A stretch of DNA of 64,000 nt from Hybos culiciformis (Eukaryota > Arthropoda > Insecta > Diptera > Hybotidae). The stretch covers positions 20,279 to 84,278 of the forward strand of contig CAXFZM010000364.1 of NCBI GenBank assembly GCA_964007475.1, given 5' to 3'. The translations under genes and the position numbers were made by a program. The notes beneath the pieces are model-generated. The model was not told the origin of the DNA and made no database searches. It saw only the letters and a list, made by a program, of their open reading frames with translations. This document shows positions 55,183 through 64,000 of this stretch, one piece after another. Within the stretch, counting starts at the first letter, position 1; each line of letters opens with the position of its first letter.

Positions 55183-55911
55183 TTACTGATAATAATCTTG
55201 GCCATCATATCCACCTTGCCCTCGATTATATCCACCTTGTTGTCCTCGATCATATCCACCTTGTGGTCCTCGATCATATCCACCTTGTGGTCCTCGATCA
55301 TATCCACCTTGCCCTCGATCATATCCACCTTGTGCTCGATATCCACTTTGTCCTCGAACATATCCACCTTGTCCTTGTCTATTTTACCTATTTTTTTAAA
55401 TCTACGTCGCCGCGGGGGGCTGCAGTGACAGCTATAGTGGGATCGGTCCATAATATGGATAATATGGATACGGTTGATAAGGCCAAGGTTGATATTGTTG
55501 TATGAGTATGACGCGTTGGACGACTGTGCCGGGTTGTACGACTGGCCGGGTTGTACGACTGTGCCGGGTTTTACGACTGTGCCGGGTTGTACGACTGTGC
55601 CGGGTTGCACGACTGGGCCAGGTTGTATGACTGGACTAGGTTGCACAACTTGATGAATTGGGTCTTTCTTCGTTTCTCCAACAGGTTGAGGTTCTTCAAC
55701 AGGCTGAGGTTCTCCAACAGGCTGAGGTTCTCTAAAAGGCTGAGGTTCCCCAACCGACTGAAGTTGAGGAATTGATGATGAACTTTTTTAACTTTCTTAG
55801 GTTCTTCAACAGGTTTAGCATTTTGTTGAAGTTTTTGAATTTTGTTTTTAGTTCTTTTACTTCTTTCTTCTTATTTGTTTGCTGGAATCACCATTCTTAA
55901 CGTTCTGTGAC
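55183..55911 (-). pseudogene. Pro/Gln-rich protein gene with GYDRG repeats, frame-disrupted
   Basis: Start at 55911 (MSQNVKNGDSSK). Lysine-rich N terminus, then EPQPVGEPQPVEEPQPVGE and VVQPGTVVQPGTVV repeats, then a YQPWPYQPYPYYPYYGP stretch. The last ~190 bp read in one frame as repeated GGYDRGPQ units ending GQDYYQ and a stop at 55183. In another frame the same DNA reads KVDMIEDH repeats. Single-base frame changes occur near 55860, 55790, 55545 and 55430. Either the gene is dead or the assembly has indel errors. The composition (disordered, aromatic, RGG-like) is not transposon-like. The function is unknown, and the choice of frame for the tail is my inference. Confidence 0.45.
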
Positions 55912-56465
55912 ATAGCTTAAAATTAAAAAAATATATATATAAGTTCCAAATATTATTTCCAATTTAGTTCGACTAAAATTTTTTCCTTAGAAACAATTAA
56001 AAAAAGCTTGTTCAGAATCGGCTAGATGATAATTTGCCAAAACAAAATTATAAGTTCCAAATATTATTTCCCATATATGTCAACCATAGCTAAAATTTTT
56101 CCCAATAAAAAATTAAAAAAATATTTCAGTGCCAGCTAAATGTTGCTTTGCCAGACTGATTCGAAGACTCTAGCTTAATCATACCTATAATTAAACCCCT
56201 TTTCGTATTTATAAAAATAAAAAAATTATAAGTTCCAAATATTATTTCCTATATACCTAGTTTCGCCAAGATTTATTTATTTATTTAATTAATTTAATAG
56301 AAAAATTATCAAATTACGTATGTTCTTTTAAGTTTTATAAATTTGTTTTATTTTTCAAAAATGCAGAATGACGAATGAAATATTGGACGCTAGGCTACAA
56401 AAATGAAATGAACGGTGTCACAAAGCCTTAGTTCGCCCACTGCTTAATATTTTCCTCATAAAAAA
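55912..56465. repeat. Spacer with a repeated 22-bp word
   Basis: taagttccaaatattatttcc occurs at 55940, 56051 and 56232. Otherwise AT-rich with no gene. Confidence 0.75.
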
Positions 56466-56479
56466 ATTAAGAAAGTTTC

Positions 56480-56720
56480 AGTGGAAGTTCAGAAATGGCA
56501 ACCTTACGATTTACCTGAAACTTGGGGGGGGGGGGTGTAGAATCGGTACCTAAACTACCAAAACCAAAAACTGTTTTTGGGCAAAACCCCCGTTTCGAAG
56601 ATATGGCTCGCATCGTGTTCTGTGACACCACTGTCCTTATGGGACTAAACAATTTTTGATTTTGGTGGCTTGGCCATCGTCTCTACTCCTCGCCCTTCAC
56701 CATGTTTTTGATAAATCGGT
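56480..56720. repeat. Module B repeat, single inverted copy
   Basis: Diverged relative of 54845-55110 with a 12-bp G run (56523-56535), ccaaaaccaaaaact and cccgtttcgaagatatgg, and partial inverted symmetry around 56600. Confidence 0.65.
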
Positions 56721-57261
56721 AGGATTGACGTGATCTGCAATATCCGGCAAAAAAAAAAGTGGCACTTACTGTTACTGATGAAACTGTTGAAACAAAACTT
56801 GTTACTGATGGCGAAAAAGAAAAATCCGATTTATTGATTTATTTAATTAAAATTTATTTAATTAAAATTAATTAATATTATGACTTTTATAAATTTTTTT
56901 ATTTTTAATCTACTGATATTGGACGTACCGCATTCCGCATTTGACCAAATCTGAAATGAACTGTTTAAAGTAATAACAAAAGAAAAAAGCGTGGCAAAAT
57001 GTTTAAAACAAAATAATTTTTTCACCACTGTTGACTATATGTGACGACATCTATTGGAATTTATATAAGGGTTTGGCAGGATAAAATAGATATAATGATG
57101 GGAAGAACGACAATTTTAAGAAACTAATGTGGTATAAACTAAAACATTAGTAGTTAAGGCTTATTTGAAGAAAAAAACAAAACCAAAGTTTTCTATAAAA
57201 GTGAATACTATTGCGAAAGTTTTTTTTTTAAAAAAGTGAAATATTTAAAATAATATAAAAT
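56721..57261. other. AT-rich spacer
   Basis: No gene or repeat partner recognised. Confidence 0.5.
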
Positions 57262-57640
57262 ATTTTAATGCGCATGTGATCGGTATGTTGCATTTTGTGC
57301 TATAGAATTTAGATCACTGAATGGAATATTATATGCGTCAATACACATGCAATCATTTAGATGCATCAGCGTGAATAATGAAATAATTTAGATGCATCAG
57401 CGTGAATAGTGAAATCATTTAGATGCATCAGCGTAAATAATGAAATCATTTAGATGTTTCGTATTGAATATTGCGTAATACCTAAACAAAAATAATATCT
57501 CTCACAATTTTTCAATACAGAAAAAAACAAAAAAAAAATTAAAACTGCGTAATAATATTCATACACAAAAATAATATCACTAACCCTCACAATATTTCAA
57601 TACGGACTAATAACAAAAAAAAAAAATGAAAAAAAAAAAA
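57262..57640. repeat. Dispersed repeat family A, uninterrupted copy
   Basis: Colinear with 11455-11552 plus 13182-13420, including the 33-bp agcgtgaataatg units. It carries a single atttagat at the site where the other copy has the hAT-type element. Confidence 0.9.
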
Positions 57641-57743
57641 TCTATTCACATATAACAAACACATGTACATATTGCTAAATAAAAATGAGCACTCAATACC
57701 AGAGTTCATTAAATTATCTTCAAAAGAAAAAGCAAGGAGAAGA

Positions 57744-59634
57744 TATGTATCTGAAGCTAGCATTAAATTCACTTAAATAGCCAGCATTAAATTTGCTTAA
57801 ATACATCAGCGCCACCATCGCTTAAATTTTGAACCTTAATAGAGGTAAAATGTTAGGAAAAAAATAATAACAAAGTAATAACAAAATATTTAAGGAAATT
57901 TAATGCTGGCGCTAATACGAGCAAATAATAATAGGATTAAAATGTTCAATAAAAACAATAACAAAACAATTTGGAATACAATAACAAAGCAATTTGAATA
58001 CAATAACAAAATATTTTTTGAGTAAATGTGTGTTTGTGTTTTCAATTTAATCAAATTTAATGCTGGTGTTTTTAAGAGAATTATTTTATTCTTATTTGTT
58101 TCCAATTTGGAACTGACTGGCAGTAAATTAAATGCACATTTTTTTTATATGGGTGGAGTTATCCAAAGATTTTTCAACATGTGTCAGCCAAAGATGCGCA
58201 ACATTTTCTGCAACATTTGCCGAATGTTGCGCAACATTTTCCAATAATTTTTTTGTTCTTAATTTTTTTAATTAAAAACCACTTTTTAGGCTCTAACAGA
58301 ACTATATTGATTAAAATAACTAATTTATTATAATTCTGAATCCAAAATTTATTATTTAGTAGAAAAAAAATGCTTTTTTTATAGTGGGAACTATGGACCT
58401 TTATGTAACACTTCATTTAATTGACCCTTCCCCTGAATTCGCATTGATACCACTTTGTACAAGGTTGGCCTAAGGTCCACTTCACACGTTCCAACCCCTA
58501 GATTTTATTTCCAGGTCGGAAGTGCCACAGCAATTGACCCTTTTATTTAAAAAAAAAAAAGTAAAAATTTACAGAACATGTGCAGATACTTCGAATTTTG
58601 GAACCCTTCCCGTGAATTCGAATTGATGCCACTTTGCACAAGGTTGGTCTAGGGTCCACTTCACATGGTCCAATCCCTGGATTTTATTCCCAGGTCGGAA
58701 GAGATTGGACCATGTAAAGTGGACCCTAGGCCAACTTTGTGCAAAGTGGCATCAATGCGAATTAACGGGAAGGGTTCCAAAATTCGAAGTATCTGTACAT
58801 GTTCTGTAAATTTTTATTTATTTTTTTTTAAATAAAAGGGTCAATTGCTGTGGCACTTCCGACCTGGAAATAAATTCTAGGGGTTGGAACGTGTGAAGTG
58901 GACTTTAGGCCAACCTTGTACAAAGTGGTATCAATGCGAATTCAGGGGAAGGGTCAATTAAATGAAGTGTTACATAAAGGTCCATAGTTCCCACTATAAA
59001 AAAAGCATTTTTTTTCTACTAAATAATAAATTTTGAATTCAGAATTATAATAAATTAGTTATTTTAATCAATATAGTTCTGTTAGAGCCTAAAAAGTGGT
59101 TTTTAATTAAAAAAATTAAGAACAAAAAAATTATTGGAAAATGTTGCTCAACATTCGGCAAATGTTGCAGAAAATGTTGCGCATCTTTGGCTGACACATG
59201 TTGAAAAATCTTTGGATAACTCCACCCATATAAAAAAAAATGTACATTTAATTTACTGCCAGTCAGCTCCAAATTGGAAACAAATAAGAATAAAATAATT
59301 CTCTTAAAAACACCAGCATTAAATTTGATTAAATTGAAAACACAAACACACATTTACTCAAAAAATATTTTGTTATTGTATTCAAATTGCTTTGTTATTG
59401 TATTCCAAATTGTTTTGTTATTGTTTTTATTGAACATTTTAATCCTATTATTATTTGCTCGTATTAGCGCCAGCATTAAATTTCCTTAAATATTTTGTTA
59501 TTACTTTGTTATTATTTTTTTCCTAACATTTTACCTCTATTAAGGTTCAAAATTTAAGCGATGGTGGCGCTGATGTATTTAAGTAAATTTAATGCTGGCT
59601 ATTTAAGTGAATTTAATGCTAGCTTCAGATACAT
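57744..59634. mobile_element. Giant palindrome 1 (arms about 940 bp)
   Basis: 57744-58690 is the near-perfect reverse complement of 58700-59634, starting tatgtatctgaagctagc. Each arm has ttaagtgaatttaatgctgg-type ends, cagcgccaccatcgctt, an ORF-free AT-rich middle and two diverged ~100-bp modules around the centre (gccactttg...aggtcggaag at 58440 and 58620). Mirror-image ORFs on both strands are consequences of the palindrome. Confidence 0.9.
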
Positions 59635-59645
59635 AATATATTCAC

Positions 59646-60381
59646 GTGCGAGAAGTAAGCAATAAATTCACTTAAATTGCCAGCAATAAATTTGCTTAAA
59701 TACATCAGCGCCACCATCGCTTAAATTTAGAAATATAATAGATAAAATGTTAGGAAAAAAATAGTGAACAATTTTAACCAATAACAAATCAATTTTAATG
59801 GGGGATGGAAATAAGGCCGCATGAAATAAGGCTGCGAGGATTTTTTGTTGCGGTCTTATTTCATTTTGAAAAATGAAATTAGACCGCAAAAAAGGCCTCG
59901 CGGCCGCGTAATCTTGTGAGGTGAGCACACTGAGCAGGGGGCAGCAGGGCGGCAGGCGGGCGGTTGGTCAGTGGGATTTGCGCCCGCCGCCCTGCTGCCC
60001 CCTGCTCTGTGTGCTCACCTCACAAGATTACGCGGTCTTATTACATTTATAAAAATGAAATTAGACCTCCGATAATTTTTTTTTGTCGCGGTCTTATTTC
60101 ATTTTTCAAAATGATATAAGGCCGTGAGGACTTTTTTTGCGGTCTAATTTCATTTTTCAAAATGAAAGAAGACCGCAACAAAAATCATCGCGGCTTATTT
60201 CACGCGGCCTTATTTCCATCCCCCATTAAAATTTCTTTGTTAGTGGTTAAAATTTGTTACCATTTTTTTCCTAACATTTTATCCTCTATTATATTTCTAA
60301 ATTCAAGCGATGGTGGCGCTGATGTATTTAAGCAAATTTATTGCTGGCAATTTAAGTGAATTTATTGCTTACTTCTCGCAC
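59646..60381. mobile_element. Giant palindrome 2 with GC-rich hairpin core
   Basis: The ends gtgcgagaagtaagcaataa and complement share the cagcgccaccatcgctt subterminal sequence with palindrome 1. The core 59925-60025 is a GC-rich stem (gagcagggggcagcagggcgg and complement) with the loop ttggtcagtgggatttg. The AT-rich direct repeat ataatatattc lies outside both ends and may be a target duplication. Confidence 0.85.
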
Positions 60382-60393
60382 ATAATATATTCC

Positions 60394-60540
60394 ACTTTTT
60401 TTTATCACTAAGAGAAAGACAAATTAAAATAAAATTTAAATAAAGGAGAAGATAAAATAAGAAAAATAAATAAAGTAAAGGGAAGATAATTTATTTTTTT
60501 CAAGCAATACAACTTAGTTTTTGAATATAAAAATAATAAT
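60394..60540. repeat. Lead-in repeat shared with 13604-13760
   Basis: aaattaaaataaaatttaaa, ataatttatttttttcaagc and gaatataaaaataat occur in the same order before both gtgggtgaag arrays. Confidence 0.85.
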
Positions 60541-60826
60541 GTGGGTGAAGTTAGCCATAAATTGCCAGCCATAAAAGTTGCGCAAACGAAATTTTTTTTT
60601 TATTTTAATTTTCGGTATGGCAGTGTGCGAAGTTAGCCATAAATTGCCAGCCATAAAAGTTGCGCAAACGAAATTTTTAATAATTTTTAATTTTTGTATG
60701 GCAGCTATCACAACCAGTGCAGGGACACTAATGCCACTTTGGCTCAAGTTGGATCAAAGCCCAACCAATATTCCCCCATTCGACGATTTTCGATACCAGT
60801 CTTCTGGCATGTTCAAAATCCTTCTG

Positions 60827-60861
<35 letters not shown>

Positions 60862-62094
60862 TATGGCAGCTACCACAACCAGGCCAGGGACACTCATGTT
60901 GCTTTGGCCCAAGTTGGACCAAAGCCCACCCAATATTCCCCCATTCCAGGAATTTCGATACCAGTCTTCTGGCATGTTCAAAATCCTCCTGAAAAAAAAA
61001 AAAAATAAAAATTTTTGTATGGCAGCTACCACAACCAGGCCCGGGACACTCATGTTGCTTTGGCCCAAGTTGGACCAAAGCCCACCCAATATTCCCCTAT
61101 TCCAGGAATTTCCATACCAGTCTTCTGGCATGTTCAAAATCCTCCTGAAAAAAAAAAATAATAATAAAATTCGAAAATTTTTGTATGGCAGCTATCACAA
61201 CCAGGCCAGGGACACTAATGCCGCTTTGGCCCAAGTTGGATCAAAGCCCACCCAATATTCCCCTATTCCAGGAATTTCCATACCAGTCTTCTGGCATGTT
61301 CAAAATCCTCCTGAAAAAAAAATAAAAATTAAATAAAAATTTTTGTACGGCAGCTACCACAACCAGGCCAGGGACACTAATGCCGCCTTGGCCCAAGTTG
61401 GATCAAAGCCCACCCAATATTCCCCTATTCCAGGAATTTCCATACCAGTCTTCTGGCATGTTCAAAATCCTCCTGAAAAAAAAAATTAAATAAAATTTCA
61501 AAATTTTTGTATGGCAGCTATCACAACCCGGCCAGGGACACTAATGCCACTTTGGCCCAAGTTGGACCAAAGCCCACCCAATATTCCCCCATTCCAGGAA
61601 TTTCGATACCAGTCTTCTGGCATGTTCAAAATCCTCCTGAAAAAAAAAAAAATAAAAATTTTTGTATGGCAGCTACCACAACCAGGCCCGGGACACTCAT
61701 GTTGCTTTGGCCCAAGTTGGACCAAAGCCCACCCAATATTCCCCTATTCCAGGAATTTCCATACCAGTCTTCTGGCATGTTCAAAATCCTCCTGAAAAAA
61801 AAAAAAATAATAAAATTCGAAAATTTTTGTATGGCAGCTATCACAACCAGGCCAGGGACACTAATGCCGCTTTGGCCCAAGTTGGATCAAAGCCCACCCA
61901 ATATTCCCCTATTCCAGGAATTTCCATACCAGTCTTCTGGCATGTTCAATATCCTCCTGAAAAAAAAAAATTAAATAAAATTTCAAAATTTTTGTATGGC
62001 AGCTATCACAACCCGGCCAGGGACACTAATGCCACTTTGGCCCAAGTTGGACCAAAGCCCACCCAATATTCCCCCATTTCAGGAATTTCGATAT

Positions 62095-62240
62095 GTGGGT
62101 GAAGTTAGCCATAAATTGCCAGCCATAAAAGTTGCGCAAACGAAATTTTTTTTTTATTTTAATTTTCGGTATGGCAGTGTGCGAAGTTAGCCATAAATTG
62201 CCAGCCATAAAAGTTGCGCAAACGAAATTTTTAATAATTT
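62095..62240. repeat. Internal restart of the end module inside the array
   Basis: A unit is cut after aatttcgatat and the gtgggtgaag end with both ~75-bp modules begins again. The array thus has at least two head-to-tail elements. Confidence 0.9.
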
Positions 62241-62867
62241 TTAATTTTTGTATGGCAGCTATCACAACCAGTGCAGGGACACTAATGCCACTTTGGCTCA
62301 AGTTGGATCAAAGCCCAACCAATATTCCCCCATTCGAGGATTTTCGATACCAGTCTTCTGGCATGTTCAAAATCCTCCTGAAAAAAAAAAAAAAAAAAAT
62401 TTTTGTATGGCAGCTACCACAACCAGGCCCGGGACACTCATGTTGCTTTGGCCCAAGTTGGACCAAAGCCCACCCAATATTCCCCTATTCCAGGAATTTC
62501 CATACCAGTCTTCTGGCATGTTCAAAATCCTCCTGAAAAAAAAAAAAATAATAAAATTCGAAAATTTTTGTATGGCAGCTATCACAACCAGGCCAGGGAC
62601 ACTAATGCCGCTTTGGCCCAAGTTGGATCAAAGCCCACCCAATATTCCCCTATTCCAGGAATTTCCATACCAGTCTTCTGGCATGTTCAAAATCCTCCTG
62701 AAAAAAAAAATTAAATAAAATTTCAAAATTTTTGTATGGCAGCTATCACAACCCGGCCAGGGACACTAATGCCACTTTGGCCCAAGTTGGACCAAAGCCC
62801 ACCCAATATTCCCCCATTCCAGGAATTTCGATACCAGTCTTCTGGCATGTTCAAAATCCTGCAGAAA

Positions 62868-62944
62868 AAAAAAATTCTATATTTTTGTAAGCCAGCCATA
62901 GAATGTGTCAGCCATAGAATATTTTTTATATTTTTTAATTTTTG
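62868..62944. repeat. Variant spacer in one unit
   Basis: Between two units a ~75-bp segment with a doubled cagccatagaat word replaces the usual A-rich linker. Confidence 0.75.
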
Positions 62945-64000
62945 TATGGCAGCTATCACAACCAGGCCAGGGACACTAATGCCACTTTGGCTCAAGTTGG
63001 ATCAAAGCCCAACCAATATTCCCCCATTCGAGGAATTTCGATACCAGTCTTCTGGCATGTTCAAAATCCTCCTGAAAAAAAAAAAAAAAAAAAATTTTTG
63101 TATGGCAGCTACCACAACCAGGCCCGGGACACTCATGTTGCTTTGGCCCAAGTTGGACCAAAGCCCACCCAATATTCCCCTATTCCAGGAATTTCCATAC
63201 CAGTCTTCTGGCATGTTCAAAATCCTCCTGAAAAAAAAAAATAATAATAAAATTCGAAAATTTTTGTATGGCAGCTATCACAACCAGGCCAGGGACACTA
63301 ATGCCGCTTTGGCCCAAGTTGGATCAAAGCCCACCCAATATTCCCCTATTCCAGGAATTTCCATACCAGTCTTCTGGCATGTTCAAAATCCTCCTGAAAA
63401 AAAAAATTAAATAAAATTTCAAAATTTTTGTATGGCAGCTATCACAACCCGGCCAGGGACACTAATGCCACTTTGGCCCAAGTTGGACCAAAGCCCACCC
63501 AATATTCCCCCATTTCAGGAATTTCGATACCAGTCTTCTGGCATGTTCAAAATCCTCCTGAAAAAAAAAAAAAAAAAAAATTTTTGTATGGCAGCTACCA
63601 CAACCAGGCCCGGGACACTCATGTTGCTTTGGCCCAAGTTGGACCAAAGCCCACCCAATATTCCCCTATTCCAGGAATTTCCATACCAGTCTTCTGGCAT
63701 GTTCAAAATCCTCCTGAAAAAAAAAATTAAATAAAATTTCAAAATTTTTGTATGGCAGCTATCACAACCCGGCCAGGGACACTAATGCCACTTTGGCCCA
63801 AGTTGGACCAAAGCCCACCCAATATTCCCCCATTTCAGGAATTTCGATACCAGTCTTCTGGCATGTTCAAAATCCTCCTGAAAAAAAAAATTAAATAAAA
63901 TTCGAACATTTTTGTATGGCAGCTATCACAACCAGGCCAGGGACACTCATGTTGCTTTGGCCCAAGTTGGAACAAAGCCCACCCAATATTCCCCCATTCC

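Larger units (their letters stand above)
60541..64000. mobile_element. Second satellite-armed element, ~160-bp units, runs off the window
   Basis: Begins with gtgggtgaagttagcc and two ~75-bp end modules (60541-60680), as at 13845. About 20 units follow, starting gtatggcagct at 60697, 60861, 61016, 61183, 61345, 61508, 61664, 61829, 61994, 62250, 62405, 62569, 62732, 62945, 63100, 63266, 63429, 63586, 63748 and 63914. Spacing is mostly 154-167 bp because of variable A-runs. The units are clearly homologous to the 154-bp units at 14 kb (gccactttgg, aagttgga, aagcccacccaa, catattcaaaatcct). No inverted second arm is seen before the end. Confidence 0.9.

Noticed and set aside
55198..55505. Plus-strand ORFs over the GYDRG repeat region
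   Set aside because: They are shadows of the minus-strand repeat, with low-complexity Ile/Ser/Thr/Leu or His-Ile-Leu composition.
58026..59353. Paired ORFs of 73-102 aa on opposite strands (58026-58247 and 59045-59353; 57890-58105 and 59274-59489)
   Set aside because: They are mirror images produced by the palindrome and resemble nothing known.

Overview
This window is eukaryotic, almost certainly insect (arthropod), repeat-dense genomic DNA. The evidence is very AT-rich sequence, short introns with GTAAGT-type donors, Pol III-type internal promoters, and a transposon set typical of insects: BEL/Pao with a baculovirus-F-like envelope gene, Ty3/gypsy, hAT, PIF/Harbinger, EnSpm/CACTA-like, Tc1/mariner-type MITEs, a PHD-ORF1 LINE and foldback elements. 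The insect order cannot be fixed from the sequence. No rRNA, canonical tRNA, CRISPR array or clearly recognisable conserved host gene is visible. The only host-gene candidates are a low-complexity Pro/Gln-rich gene (55.2-55.9 kb, minus) and two orphan exons (1.73 and 51.70 kb).

Layout. 1-2.9 kb: a Harbinger fragment, a hairpin MITE, an orphan exon, a 200-bp N gap and half of a TTAA-flanked element. 2.95-10.2 kb: a degenerate EnSpm-like transposon. It carries a broken transposase and an intact spliced DUF4806 gene, and a complete Harbinger element (3301-6663, CAG target duplication) with a broken transposase and an intact Myb-like partner gene sits inside it. 10.4-13.8 kb: MITEs, a 118-bp tandem repeat, and a hAT-type non-autonomous element with a TTAA element nested inside. 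A paralogue near 57.3 kb preserves the unfilled hAT site.

13.8-23.7 kb: a foldback element built from 154-bp tandem units, then a recent 4.14-kb tandem segmental duplication containing a 12-bp GGCGGAAGTGAG-type minisatellite. One copy of the minisatellite is interrupted by a block of 154-bp units.

23.8-46.2 kb: a BEL/Pao element on the minus strand, with a 2,843-bp tandem duplication of its 3' part. A young Ty3/gypsy element is inserted in its pol gene. That gypsy element is in turn split by a structurally complete hAT transposon with perfect 8-bp target duplications and an intact 648-aa transposase. Two more MITEs sit at the damaged BEL/gypsy junction. The BEL 5' LTR carries the most unusual structure in the window: a series of small hairpins with different, self-complementary stems but nearly constant 8-nt loops.

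46.3-51.5 kb: a hAT MITE and a dead LINE (PHD ORF1, endonuclease, reverse transcriptase). 52.05-53.46 kb: a terminal-inverted-repeat element holding two converging tRNA-like Pol III promoters. 54.8-57.2 kb: foldback repeats and the Pro/Gln-rich gene. 57.7-60.4 kb: two near-perfect giant palindromes. 60.5-64.0 kb: a second, diverged array of the ~160-bp units seen at 14 kb, running off the end of the window.

The genes do not form a host pathway. They are interacting layers of transposons, and nesting order gives relative ages: BEL is older than gypsy, which is older than hAT; the EnSpm-like element is older than Harbinger; hAT-MITE is older than the TTAA element.
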